Position numbers and translations under genes: made by a program. This document shows, piece after piece, positions 16,894-25,374 of a stretch of DNA of 34,355 nt; position 1 is the stretch's first letter; every line of letters begins with the position of its first letter. Location: positions 1 to 34,355 of the forward strand of contig NZ_JAWLPU010000006.1 in the NCBI RefSeq assembly GCF_036997485.1, given 5' to 3'. A model generated the notes under the pieces. The model was not told the DNA's origin, made no database searches, and saw only the letters and a list, made by a program, of their open reading frames with translations. The DNA comes from Brachyspira pilosicoli. Its GTDB lineage: Bacteria; Spirochaetota; Brachyspiria; Brachyspirales; Brachyspiraceae.

Positions 16894-17017
16894 AAATGGG
16901 AATGAAGGTGAGATTCCTTCGCTGGCACGCAACCGTAAAGTTTAATTTTTATAAAATTAACGAAGTCGGATACCATTCAAACAGGCGAGTGCACTATCAA
17001 CCATGCACTCCTTTATT
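16894..17017 (+). promoter_or_regulatory. Cobalamin riboswitch with intrinsic terminator (copy 2)
   Basis: Core bases of the AdoCbl riboswitch are present in order: ATGGGAA, GGTGA, ATTCC, GCTGGCACGCAACCGTAA, a TTTAATT/AATTAA arm, then GTCGGATACC. A terminator follows, with GAGTGCA (16987-16993) pairing with TGCACTC (17004-17010) before CTTTATT. Known riboswitches of this class usually shut off transport genes when cobalamin is plentiful. The terminator starts soon after the aptamer, so termination control is likely. Confidence 0.9.
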
Positions 17018-17059
17018 AAATTGCTATTAATTTTTAATTTAAATAAAGGAGCATTATTT

Positions 17060-17617
17060 ATGCAAAAACAAATCAAAATCTTATTAACTCTATTAATGTC
17101 TTTAGCCTTGGCAGTATCATGTGCTAGCCCAACTGATCCAACTGACCAAAATAATCAACAAATAGTGATAAGCCCAGGTGTTGGAAGTCGCGGATATAGA
17201 TTTGTAGCAGATGAAGCTATTTTAAATTTAGACTGGACAAATCAAAATAAAGCAGACTATTTTAAAACTAATTGGATGAACACTTTTACAAATCAAACTA
17301 TATATAAAGAAGCTGCTCTTACAACAATTACAGGATATACTGATGCTGAAGCTAATTATTATGACAAAGCTAATTATCCTGATACAGTTAGAACGAGATT
17401 TAAATTCGTTACAAATGTTACAGACAATGGAAAAGAATATATAGGTGCTGTTTATTACGATGAAGGTTCTTATTTTGGAAATTTATGGCGTTTAATTTAT
17501 ATAACTGAGAATGGAGAAGAGCAAGCATTTTGGGGAAATGGCAATAACGATCCTAATACTGTACCTACATCTTGGAGTAAATATAATTTTTTCTTTGGAT
17601 ATATAAAAATAAATTAA
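17060..17617 (+). CDS. Putative B12-regulon lipoprotein, family B, copy 2
   Basis: Function unknown, 185 aa. The signal peptide MQKQIKILLTLLMSLALAVSC places the lipid Cys at 21. The first residues match the signal peptides of the genes at 15512 and 18506 even though those are family A, which shows that the leader-plus-signal segment was copied as a unit. Family B landmarks are NQTIYKEA, TITGYTDAEANYYD, VRTRFKF, IGAVYYDEG, WRLIYITENGEEQAFWGNGN and the C-terminal W-KYNFFFGYI. A longer frame opens at 17003, but AAAGGAG 8 bases before the ATG at 17060 and the terminator overlapping the upstream region favour 17060. It is directly controlled by the riboswitch and followed by its own terminator. 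Confidence 0.8.
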   Translation: MQKQIKILLTLLMSLALAVSCASPTDPTDQNNQQIVISPGVGSRGYRFVADEAILNLDWTNQNKADYFKTNWMNTFTNQTIYKEAALTTITGYTDAEANYYDKANYPDTVRTRFKFVTNVTDNGKEYIGAVYYDEGSYFGNLWRLIYITENGEEQAFWGNGNNDPNTVPTSWSKYNFFFGYIKIN

Positions 17618-17641
17618 TCTAATTAAATACTAAATATATAT

Positions 17642-17671
17642 AAAGGAGCGGTTAATAGCCGTTCCTTTTAC
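17642..17671 (+). terminator. Terminator after family B copy 2
   Basis: AAAGGAGCGG pairs with CCGTTCCTTT (one G-U) around TTAATAG, followed by TTTTA. The family A gene at 17738 lies beyond it, so that gene needs read-through or its own promoter. Confidence 0.75.
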
Positions 17672-17737
17672 TGTTAAATTATAAAAATTATAATAAAAGT
17701 TTTATATAATAAATGTTTAGTATATAGGAAGCTTATT

Positions 17738-18262
17738 ATGAAAAAACAATTTTTATCAATATTAGCAATTCTATTATTTATTTCATGTACAAATCCAAAT
17801 AATCCAGATAATGAGAATAAGCAAATTATCATGGATACAACAAATTGGAAAGAAAAAGCAAATTATAAATTATTACAACAAGTATGGAAAACAGAAGCAG
17901 CAGCAACAATGTCAAAGGTATTCAAATATGCAGATGCTAATAATACAGCGGCTCTTAATTCATATAATACATATCCAAATGTAAATGGTATGAATTATAA
18001 TATGGTTATAGAGGCAATAGGATGGATATCTGATACTGAAGGCATTATGTACGGCAAATATAAATACATCTCTGATTATACTTTACTTAACAAATATTAT
18101 GCAATAGCATTCAAAAATTTAACTGAAAGCAGTGTAGATTTTTCTGAAGCTTCATTAGCTGATAAAAAATACACAGAAACTTTAGAAGAAGCAACTAATA
18201 CTTTTAGAATAGAAAGCAATGCATTTAAAACTTACAATAGTTATACAGTGTATATTCAATAA
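17738..18262 (+). CDS. Putative lipoprotein, family A, copy 2
   Basis: Function unknown, 174 aa. The lipobox is LLFISC (Cys 17), followed by TNPNNPDN. Family A landmarks are NYKLLQQVW, AIGWISDTEGIMYGKY, KYYAIAFKNLTESSV and EASLADKKYTE. It is much closer to the gene at 19074 than to the other copies (shared MDxTNWK, SEASLADKKYTE and EATNTF), so these two are recent duplicates. AGGA lies about 8-9 bases before the ATG. No riboswitch sits directly ahead of it. A TATAAT at 17705-17710 lacks a convincing -35, so read-through of the terminator at 17642 is possible. Confidence 0.75.
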   Translation: MKKQFLSILAILLFISCTNPNNPDNENKQIIMDTTNWKEKANYKLLQQVWKTEAAATMSKVFKYADANNTAALNSYNTYPNVNGMNYNMVIEAIGWISDTEGIMYGKYKYISDYTLLNKYYAIAFKNLTESSVDFSEASLADKKYTETLEEATNTFRIESNAFKTYNSYTVYIQ

Positions 18263-18301
18263 AATATAAAATACCATTTTTAAGTTTATTTATAAAATTG
18301 A

Positions 18302-18329
18302 TTGATATAAAAAATATATTATATATAAT
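18302..18329 (+). promoter_or_regulatory. Promoter of the third lipoprotein group and receptor
   Basis: TTGATA (18302-18307), 16 bases, TATAAT (18324-18329), in the same sequence context as the promoters at 15282 and 16854. Confidence 0.8.
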
Positions 18330-18334
18330 TATTA

Positions 18335-18461
18335 AAAATGGGAATGAAGGTGAAAATCCTTCGCTGGCACGCAACCGTAAAGCTTAATTCATATAAGAAT
18401 TAGCAAAGTCGGATACCATTAAAATTAGTCGAGTGCACTATCAATCATGCACTCCTTTATT
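18335..18461 (+). promoter_or_regulatory. Cobalamin riboswitch with intrinsic terminator (copy 3)
   Basis: Nearly the same sequence as copy 2: ATGGGAATGAAGGTGA, ATCC, GCTGGCACGCAACCGTAA, a CTTAATT/AATTAG arm and GTCGGATACC. The terminator pairs GAGTGCA (18431-18437) with TGCACTC (18448-18454) before CTTTATTATT. It controls three lipoproteins and the TonB-dependent receptor. Confidence 0.9.
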
Positions 18462-18505
18462 ATTAAATAGCTTTTTATTTTTTATTTATATAAAGGAGCA
18501 TTGTT

Positions 18506-19057
18506 ATGCAAAAGCAAATCAAAATTTTACTAACACTTTTAACTGTATTAATATTGTCAATATCCTGTGCTAATAATAATCCAAATAACCCGAATGAACA
18601 AAACAATAATAATCAAATAGTAACTCCTTCTTGGAAAGAAAATCTTAACTTCAAAACTTTAGCTAATATATGGCAGGGTACAGATGTGGCTTGGACTGGT
18701 GAAATTTATGAAATAAAAGATAATGGAGATAAAGGAGTAGAATTTTTTACATACGGCGGAGGTTATGGTATAGTTTCATATTCTATGACTGTAGAAGAAA
18801 TAGTATGGACTTCAGACACAGAAGGTATGATGTATGGACAGTATACAAAAAGTTGGGACCCGAGTTCTGTAGGAAAATATTATGCGGTTGCTTTTAAAAA
18901 TTTAACTGCTTCAACAATATCTATATCAGGAGCAGCTGATTATGTAAATAATATTTGGGTTGCAGATTCATTAGAACAGGCAAAAGAAATATTCACCACA
19001 GAAAAAGGCTCATTTTCAGAATATACAGCTTGTGTTCCATATACTGGAAATAAATAA
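18506..19057 (+). CDS. Putative B12-regulon lipoprotein, family A, copy 3
   Basis: Function unknown, 183 aa. The signal peptide MQKQIKILLTLLTVLILSISC has its lipid Cys at 21 and is followed by an Asn-rich tether (ANNNPNNPNEQNNNN). Family A landmarks are NFKTLANIWQG, VEEIVWTSDTEGMMYGQYT, GKYYAVAFKNLTASTISISGA and, near the end, FSEYTAC. It resembles copy 1 (15512) most closely in the GKxYAVxFKxLTAxTI segment. AAAGGAG lies about 7 bases before the ATG. First gene after riboswitch copy 3; the next gene starts 16 bases after its stop. Confidence 0.8.
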   Translation: MQKQIKILLTLLTVLILSISCANNNPNNPNEQNNNNQIVTPSWKENLNFKTLANIWQGTDVAWTGEIYEIKDNGDKGVEFFTYGGGYGIVSYSMTVEEIVWTSDTEGMMYGQYTKSWDPSSVGKYYAVAFKNLTASTISISGAADYVNNIWVADSLEQAKEIFTTEKGSFSEYTACVPYTGNK

Positions 19058-19073
19058 AATATAGGAATTTCTT

Positions 19074-19598
19074 ATGAGAAAAAATTTTTTATATATATTA
19101 GCAGTAGTAATGCTATTATCATCTATTTCATGCACAAACCCAAATAATCCAGATAATCAAAATAAAGATGTTGTTATGGATATGACAAATTGGAAAGATA
19201 AAACTAATTACAAATTGCTGCAAAAAATATGGCAAGGAACGTCAGGAATATTTCAATATAAAGATGCTGAAAATGTTTATCAAGGAAGTCTTATTTTATA
19301 CGGCAGTGTATATGGCGGAGATATGAAATACACTATGGCTATAGAAGCAATAGGCTGGATATCTGAAACTGAAGGCATTCTGTACGGCAGATATACATTT
19401 AATATGTTAGATTTCAGTTTAGCAGGAAAGTATTATGCAATAGCATTTAAAAATTTAACAGAAAACAGTGTAGAACTTTCTGAAGCTTCATTAGCTGATA
19501 AAAAATATACTGAGAATTTAGACGAAGCAACAAATACTTTTACAATAGGAAGCGGAGCATTTGCTTCTTATAATAATTATACAGTATACAATAAATAA
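19074..19598 (+). CDS. Putative B12-regulon lipoprotein, family A, copy 4
   Basis: Function unknown, 174 aa. The signal peptide ends LSSISC (Cys 20), then TNPNNPDN. Landmarks are NYKLLQKIWQG, AIGWISETEGILYGRYT, KYYAIAFKNLTENSVELSEASLADKKYTE and EATNTF. It is a close duplicate of the gene at 17738. It differs by a rebuilt central loop (residues 65-80), which suggests that this loop is the variable, perhaps ligand-facing, part. It lies between family A copy 3 and family B copy 3 with gaps of 12-16 bases, so all three are co-transcribed. Confidence 0.78.
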   Translation: MRKNFLYILAVVMLLSSISCTNPNNPDNQNKDVVMDMTNWKDKTNYKLLQKIWQGTSGIFQYKDAENVYQGSLILYGSVYGGDMKYTMAIEAIGWISETEGILYGRYTFNMLDFSLAGKYYAIAFKNLTENSVELSEASLADKKYTENLDEATNTFTIGSGAFASYNNYTVYNK

Positions 19599-19610
19599 AA
19601 AGGAATTAGT

Positions 19611-20192
19611 ATGAAAAATATAATCAAACCTTTAATTACTATATTAATAATATTGGCAGTATCCATTTCATGTACTGAGAAATCAGCAACAGACCCAAGA
19701 CAAGAAACAACAGAAACTATAGACAAAGAAAACGTATCAGGTGTAGAAATAGGGAATGGATATAATGGAACTGTTTATTATGGCAATCAATCTTTTACAG
19801 GAGAAATAACTCAGCAAAAAATTGAAGAACTATGGAAGAACATGGTTAAAAATAAAACCATATATGCAACTTCTACATATACTACAATAACAGGCGAATT
19901 TAAAGATGATGCGAACTATTATGAAACAAAATGGGATAATGGCGCAAGTGCCAGAACAGTTTTTAAAAGATGTATAGTATGCAAATATAGCGGAAAAAAC
20001 TATATAGCTGGAATATATTGGGATAATAAAACAGGTGTCGGCATGTTAATACGTTACAGACTTATTATAATAGATGAAGAAGGTGTTGAACAGGCTTGGT
20101 ATGGCGGAGGAAGTGATGCTAATGTAATACCAGATGAAAAAACTAGCGATTGGGTTAAATATTGGTGGCCTTTTGGTTATATAAAACTCTAA
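19611..20192 (+). CDS. Putative B12-regulon lipoprotein, family B, copy 3
   Basis: Function unknown, 193 aa. The lipobox VSISC has its Cys at 21. The tether is Thr/Glu-rich rather than Asn/Pro-rich. Landmarks are LWKNMVKNKTIYAT, TITGEFKDDANYYE, RTVFKRC, IAGIYWDNK, YRLIIIDEEGVEQAWYGGGSD, VIP and the C-terminal WVKYWWPFGYIKL. The WYGGG-[SN]D-x(3)-IP block is nearly identical to that at 16075. AAAAGGA lies about 7 bases before the ATG. The TonB-dependent receptor gene follows after 41 bases, and no terminator is visible in between. Confidence 0.78.
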   Translation: MKNIIKPLITILIILAVSISCTEKSATDPRQETTETIDKENVSGVEIGNGYNGTVYYGNQSFTGEITQQKIEELWKNMVKNKTIYATSTYTTITGEFKDDANYYETKWDNGASARTVFKRCIVCKYSGKNYIAGIYWDNKTGVGMLIRYRLIIIDEEGVEQAWYGGGSDANVIPDEKTSDWVKYWWPFGYIKL

Positions 20193-20233
20193 AAAGCAAA
20201 ATACATAAATAAAAATTTAGAAGAATTAGTAGT

Positions 20234-22180
20234 ATGAAAAAATATATCTTGACATTATTTATATTTACAAATTTTTTATATACACAAACTTACCTTATAA
20301 GAGAGCTTAAAGGCGGTATTTGGGTTACTTCTCAAGTAGAGATAACAAACAACACTCAAACAAATCAAAATAAACAAACATCTCTTCCTAAAACTCCTAT
20401 CAAATCAAACAGCCGTATCATAACTTCCGAAGAAATAGATAGAATGGGGTATAAAAATGCTCAAGAGGTACTTGCCAATCAGCCCGGCTTCGTTAATAAG
20501 GGTACTTATATGGGTAATGAGGTAGTTGACCCTGCGGGAGCTAATGGGGATAATATAAAGATATATGTTAATGGTGTACTTATGAACACTGCTAAAGGAA
20601 ATGCTGATGCTGGTGTTGATTTAAGAAGAATACCATCAAATTTAATAGAATCTATAGAAATAATAGGAAATTCTATATATATAACTACAAAAACTCCTGC
20701 TCAAGATATACTTTTGGTTTCATTAGGCTATGGTGCGTATAATACTGTAAGGCCTTCTATACTATTCTCTAGAAATATTGATGAACATCAAATTTTTACT
20801 TTTACTGCAGATTCATATTATAGCGACGGTAATTATTATTATGATTTTACTAATCTATCAGGAAATAGAGTACAAGGGAATTTTAGAGATAATAGACAGT
20901 TTATTGCCAATTCATCTGCCAATTATAAATATACATTTAATAATAAAAACTTTATAAATGTATTTGCTAATGTATCATATTCAAGCTCTGCAGCACAATA
21001 TGAAATCCCGCCTGTTAATAAAACAGACTCTTGGTTTACTTTTACTACCCTTACATCTTCAGTATCATATAATGGATTTTCTGATATTTTAGATTATAAT
21101 ATTATTTTATCATATTTATTTGATTCATTTGTAGACAGACCATATTTTCAAGACGGTAAATTTGTATCAGATTATAAATCACATGCCGTAGCTTTAACTA
21201 CTTCTCTATCAAGGATGGATGAATTTATACCTAACACTATTACAATGTATAATAAATTAACCCCAGAATACAGATATGATATATTAACAGAAGATACAAA
21301 TGCAATAGAAACCAATTTTTATTATTATCCGCAAAGACATTCAGTTTCTTTGAAATATGAAATGCAGCTTTCTTTCGGATATTGGGATAATGGAACACCT
21401 ATATTCACACTACTGCCAAGCATAAAATATGAATATCAAAATGAAATATTTACAAATCAAAAAAATAAAAATTATTTGGCATATAATGCCGGATTTAATT
21501 TAAATTTTTATAAAGGATATGCATTATATTTTGGTTATATGAGTGATTATACAGCTCCTACTTTTAATGATCTTTATTATGGAGTATTTAGTAATCCTCA
21601 ATTGCTTCCAGAAAGCTATAATCAATTGCTAACTAAATTAACAATAGAACCTGTAACCAACCTTAAAATAGAAGCTTCTTACGCATACACCATTTACACA
21701 AACAAAATAATTTGGCTCAGTAATGTGCCTGAAAATGTGGATACAGCAACTTCGCATATAGTTAGTTCAAGCATAGGTTATGACATACCTTTTGCTGAGT
21801 ACCATAAAATAAAAACAAAAGTAGGCTATTCTTATCAGCTTGCCTATATGGGTGAAGATAAACTGCCTAAAATAGGTCTACCAGAACATGTTGTAACAAC
21901 ATTATTAGGATATGATTTTATACCAAGAAACAAAATATTAAGCTCATTATCATTAAATATTTATTATACCTACTCTGCTCCAAGACCTTTATCAGATTAT
22001 AGACCTATACGGTATTCTGAAGTATTCCACGATTTTAATATATCATTTTATTCTATATGGTTTGAACATTTGATATTTTCTATGCATTTTAAAAACATAT
22101 TTAACAAAACTCCTATACTTTCAACATACTCTGTTGCTAAGCCTTTTACTTGGGAATTTGAAATAGGATATAATTTTTAA
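20234..22180 (+). CDS. TonB-dependent outer-membrane receptor, probably for corrinoids (BtuB-like role)
   Basis: A 648-aa outer-membrane transporter. A signal peptide covers about residues 1-18 and a short segment before the plug (GGIWVTSQVEI) may hold the TonB box. The plug domain spans about 50-155, with ITSEEIDRMGYKNAQEVLANQPGF, IKIYVNGVLMNTAKG and LRRIPSNLIESIEII. A barrel of many aromatic-rich strands follows and ends in the outer-membrane signal WEFEIGYNF. The plug is compressed: the usual 'GPxSxxYGxxAxGGVINI' stretch is reduced to IIGNSIYITTK. Being last in the operon under riboswitch copy 3 argues for cobalamin or another corrinoid as substrate. The fold is certain, the substrate inferred. 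The ribosome site is weak (AGAAGAA). No BtuFCD or TonB gene is in the window. Confidence 0.88.
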   Translation: MKKYILTLFIFTNFLYTQTYLIRELKGGIWVTSQVEITNNTQTNQNKQTSLPKTPIKSNSRIITSEEIDRMGYKNAQEVLANQPGFVNKGTYMGNEVVDPAGANGDNIKIYVNGVLMNTAKGNADAGVDLRRIPSNLIESIEIIGNSIYITTKTPAQDILLVSLGYGAYNTVRPSILFSRNIDEHQIFTFTADSYYSDGNYYYDFTNLSGNRVQGNFRDNRQFIANSSANYKYTFNNKNFINVFANVSYSSSAAQYEIPPVNKTDSWFTFTTLTSSVSYNGFSDILDYNIILSYLFDSFVDRPYFQDGKFVSDYKSHAVALTTSLSRMDEFIPNTITMYNKLTPEYRYDILTEDTNAIETNFYYYPQRHSVSLKYEMQLSFGYWDNGTPIFTLLPSIKYEYQNEIFTNQKNKNYLAYNAGFNLNFYKGYALYFGYMSDYTAPTFNDLYYGVFSNPQLLPESYNQLLTKLTIEPVTNLKIEASYAYTIYTNKIIWLSNVPENVDTATSHIVSSSIGYDIPFAEYHKIKTKVGYSYQLAYMGEDKLPKIGLPEHVVTTLLGYDFIPRNKILSSLSLNIYYTYSAPRPLSDYRPIRYSEVFHDFNISFYSIWFEHLIFSMHFKNIFNKTPILSTYSVAKPFTWEFEIGYNF

Positions 22181-22440
22181 TAAAATAATTGTTCGTATAA
22201 GTTTATTTTTTAAAAAATTAAGTTTTAAGTCCTGTATATATTATTACTGCATATATACATATTTAAGCGTATTAGTAATTAAAAACATGTAATTAACAAA
22301 GAGTTTTTATTGTCAACTTAATTTTTTATAAGAATGTATGTAAAGCCATATATAACTAAAGAAATATATATATTTCAACTTTTTATATTAAAAAATTATA
22401 AAAATAATCACTACTAAACAAATATTTTTGCAAAAAAATA

Positions 22441-22468
22441 TTGACATATAAATATATGTATATATAAT
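22441..22468 (+). promoter_or_regulatory. Promoter of eutA-eutG
   Basis: TTGACA (22441-22446), 16 bases, TATAAT (22463-22468): a near-consensus promoter. The start would be about 15 bases before the ATG at 22490, so there is no room for a riboswitch. The rest of the gap (22181-22440) is AT-rich and I see nothing else in it. Confidence 0.75.
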
Positions 22469-22489
22469 TTTACTATAGAGGTATTATAT

Positions 22490-23926
22490 ATGGATAATAT
22501 AATAAGTGTTGGAATAGATGTAGGTACAACAACAACAAATATCATATTCAGTAAATTAACAATTCAAAACTTATCAGGTATATCAAGAGCCCCTATAATA
22601 AAAGTTATAGATAAAACTATCATATATAGAAGTGAAGTCTTTTTTACCCCTCTATTATCATCAAGTGATATAGATGTATCATCGCTTATGAATATAATAG
22701 AAAAAGTTTATAAAGATGCTAAAATAGATAAAAAATCTGTTCAAACTGGTGCAGTTATAATTACAGGTGAAACTGCTAGGAAAAAAAATGCAGATAAAAT
22801 ATTACAAGAATTATCTTCATTTGCTGGTGATTTTGTAGTTGCCATAGCTGGAAGTGATTTAGAAAGTATAATAGCTGCTAAAGGTTCTGGTTCTTCAGCT
22901 TTATCTAAAGCCAAATTAGCTAATATTATTAATTTAGATATAGGCGGAGGTACTACTAATTTAGCATTCTTTAGCAATGGAGTCGCTCTAAATACTACTT
23001 GTTTGGATATAGGCGGTAGAATGATAGAGGTAAAAGATGGTAATATCTACAAAATGACAGATAAATCAAAAAAAATAATAGATGATTACAAATTAAATAT
23101 AAAAATAGGTGAAAAGGCTATTATAACTGAAATATTAAAATTCTGTGAAATAATGGAAAAAGCTATATGTGAAATATTATTCTTGTCACCTAAAACTTCT
23201 CTTTCTCAATATTTTATCACCAACCATGATTGGGATATAGATAAATTTGATTATTTAACTTTTTCAGGAGGAGTGGCTGATTTTATATATAATGCCCCTA
23301 CTGCAATACCAAATGACCCATTTAAATATGGAGACATAGGTCCTATACTTGGATATGCTATATATAAATCTCAATTAATACCTAAATCTTCATTTTTAAA
23401 AGTATTAGAAACTCAACAAGCTACTGTAGTGGGTGCTGGTGCTTATAGTGTAGATTTAAGCGGAAGTACTATACATTATATAAAAGAATTGTTACCATTA
23501 AAAAATATTCCTATAATAAAATTAAGCAAAAAAGAAGAAGAAGATTTATTATTAGGACATTTAGAAGGCATAAAAAATAAAATAAATTGGTATGATGATG
23601 ATGAAATTATAGCATTGTCATTTATAGGAAATACAAGACTTACTTTTGACCAATTGAATAAATTAGCCGATAATATAATAGAGTCTTTTGATTCTATTAT
23701 AAAAAATAATAAACCTATTATAATAGTAATAGAAATAGATATGGCCAAATCTTTGGGAATAACTTTAAAATCTAAATTAAAGGATAAGTACCCTATTATT
23801 TGCGTTGATAATGTTGTTGTGGAAAATGGAGATTATATAGATATAGGACTGCCTATAGGAGATGAAGGAATGGTTGTTCCTATTATGATAAAAACTTTAA
23901 TATTTAATGAAAAAAATAATTCATAG
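22490..23926 (+). CDS. eutA: Ethanolamine ammonia-lyase reactivating factor EutA
   Basis: Releases damaged cobalamin from ethanolamine ammonia-lyase so that fresh AdoCbl can bind. The 478-aa chain shows the actin-like ATPase fold of EutA: phosphate loop 1 in GIDVGTTTTNIIFSKL (residues 8-23), a second glycine-rich loop NLDIGGGTTNLAFF near 150, CLDIGGRMIEV and FSGGVADFIY. The length is close to enteric EutA (about 467). AGAGG lies about 8 bases before the ATG. It is read with eutG from its own promoter and is convergent with the main eut operon. Its target enzyme EutBC is not in the window. Confidence 0.92.
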   Translation: MDNIISVGIDVGTTTTNIIFSKLTIQNLSGISRAPIIKVIDKTIIYRSEVFFTPLLSSSDIDVSSLMNIIEKVYKDAKIDKKSVQTGAVIITGETARKKNADKILQELSSFAGDFVVAIAGSDLESIIAAKGSGSSALSKAKLANIINLDIGGGTTNLAFFSNGVALNTTCLDIGGRMIEVKDGNIYKMTDKSKKIIDDYKLNIKIGEKAIITEILKFCEIMEKAICEILFLSPKTSLSQYFITNHDWDIDKFDYLTFSGGVADFIYNAPTAIPNDPFKYGDIGPILGYAIYKSQLIPKSSFLKVLETQQATVVGAGAYSVDLSGSTIHYIKELLPLKNIPIIKLSKKEEEDLLLGHLEGIKNKINWYDDDEIIALSFIGNTRLTFDQLNKLADNIIESFDSIIKNNKPIIIVIEIDMAKSLGITLKSKLKDKYPIICVDNVVVENGDYIDIGLPIGDEGMVVPIMIKTLIFNEKNNS

Positions 23927-23936
23927 AGGTCTTATT

Positions 23937-25067
23937 ATGGAATTCATGTTAAACACTAAAATAATATCTGGAAACAACTCTTTATTAAATTTAGATTTAT
24001 CAAAATCTAAGCGTGTTTCTATATTTACAGATAATAATATGTTAAAAATAGGCTCATGTAATTCTACGATAGAATTAATGAAAAGAAATAATATTGATTA
24101 TGAAATTTTTTCTGATATAGAACCTGACCCTAGTTTTGAAATAGTTATTAAATGTTTAAATAAAATTTTAACATTTAATTCTGATACTATAATAGCTATA
24201 GGCGGAGGTTCTGTAATAGATACGGCTAAAGCTGTAATATATTTTGCTTTAGAAATTAATAAAAGAATATCAAATTCTGCAAATAAGCCTTTATTCATAG
24301 TAATACCTACAACAAGCGGAACTGGTTCTGAAGTTACTTCATATTCTATTATAACAGATAAAGAAACTCATAGGAAAGTCCCTATCGTTTCTAATGAAAT
24401 GTTGCCTGATATAGCTTTGTTGGATTCTCAATTCACTTTAACTGTGCCTCCTAGGATTACTGCAGAAACTGGTATGGATGTTATGGCGCATGCTTTTGAA
24501 TCTTATGTATCTATTAATGCCAATGCTTTTACAGTGCCTTATAGTGAATATGCTATAATTGGAGTTTTCAACAATATTGCTAAAGCTGTTAATAACGGAA
24601 GTGATGTAAATGCACGTATAGCTATGCATGAAGTTTCTTGTATAGCGGGAATTGCCTTCAATAATGCTGGTTTAGGCCTAATACATGCTATGGCACATGC
24701 CCTTGGAGGCAGATTTAGACAGCCGCATGGCAGAGCTAATGCTATACTAATGCCTCATGTTATAGAATACAACGCTAAAAAATCTAAAGAAGCTGCTAAA
24801 AAATATGCTAAAGTTGTAACATTATTAGATATAAATAATATCAGCAATGATCTTCAAGCTTGTAATGTATTGAAATCTATTATCTTGGAATTGAATAAAT
24901 CTATAGGAATTAATCAAAAAATTACAGATTATGGTGTAGATAAAAACGAATTTGAAAATGCTATATCAGAAATGGCTTCAAATGCTTTAAAAGATGTTTG
25001 TTTGTTAACTAACCCAGTTAAACCTACTCTTGAAGATGTAAAAAATATATATAGGAACCTTATATAA
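23937..25067 (+). CDS. eutG: Iron-dependent alcohol dehydrogenase EutG (group III)
   Basis: Reduces acetaldehyde to ethanol and so recycles NADH to NAD+ inside the microcompartment. NAD-binding and metal-site motifs are visible: AIGGGSVIDTAKA, PTTSGTGSEVTSY, PDIALLD, MDVMAHAFESY, LGLIHAMAHALGG and PHGRANAILMPHV. These supply the Asp and three His metal ligands. Length is 376 aa. A longer frame opens at 23907 inside eutA, but AGAGG about 8 bases ahead of the ATG at 23937 fixes the start, 10 bases after the eutA stop. A PduQ-type role is the main alternative; the Eut genes around it favour EutG. A strong terminator follows. Confidence 0.9.
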   Translation: MEFMLNTKIISGNNSLLNLDLSKSKRVSIFTDNNMLKIGSCNSTIELMKRNNIDYEIFSDIEPDPSFEIVIKCLNKILTFNSDTIIAIGGGSVIDTAKAVIYFALEINKRISNSANKPLFIVIPTTSGTGSEVTSYSIITDKETHRKVPIVSNEMLPDIALLDSQFTLTVPPRITAETGMDVMAHAFESYVSINANAFTVPYSEYAIIGVFNNIAKAVNNGSDVNARIAMHEVSCIAGIAFNNAGLGLIHAMAHALGGRFRQPHGRANAILMPHVIEYNAKKSKEAAKKYAKVVTLLDINNISNDLQACNVLKSIILELNKSIGINQKITDYGVDKNEFENAISEMASNALKDVCLLTNPVKPTLEDVKNIYRNLI

Positions 25068-25182
25068 TAACCTATTACAAAAAGAGTTTTTATTATAATA
25101 AATCTTATATATAATAGATTAAAAATTACATATTAATTTACTTTGATAAATAGTTTTTTATGTAAGTAAATTTTAGTTTATT

Positions 25183-25223
25183 AAAATACTATATTTTTTA
25201 ATAAAAAATATAGTATTTTTTTT
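25183..25223 (+). terminator. Terminator of eutA-eutG
   Basis: A perfect inverted repeat (AAAATACTATATTTTTTA with its complement) is followed by eight T. The stretch 25225-25370 between this and the next terminator holds nothing I can identify. Confidence 0.8.
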
Positions 25224-25374
25224 GCTTAAAAATAAATAATATGAGTATTATTATATTTAATAATCATAAAAATCTTTCTAATACATTAAAGTTAGTTTTT
25301 TTAATAAAGCAAAGCGCTAAACTGTTTTATATAAAATAAGATATTTTCAAAAAAGCGTCATTTTTCAATAAAAA

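Noticed and set aside
15336-18461. Three recurring GAGTGCACTATC segments considered as CRISPR-like repeats
   Set aside because: They are spaced more than 1 kb apart and are the 5' arms of riboswitch terminators.
22181-22489. Search for a cobalamin riboswitch or EutV-type antiterminator hairpins before eutA
   Set aside because: No B12 box and no paired AGATGCA-type hairpins were seen. The promoter lies right before the gene.
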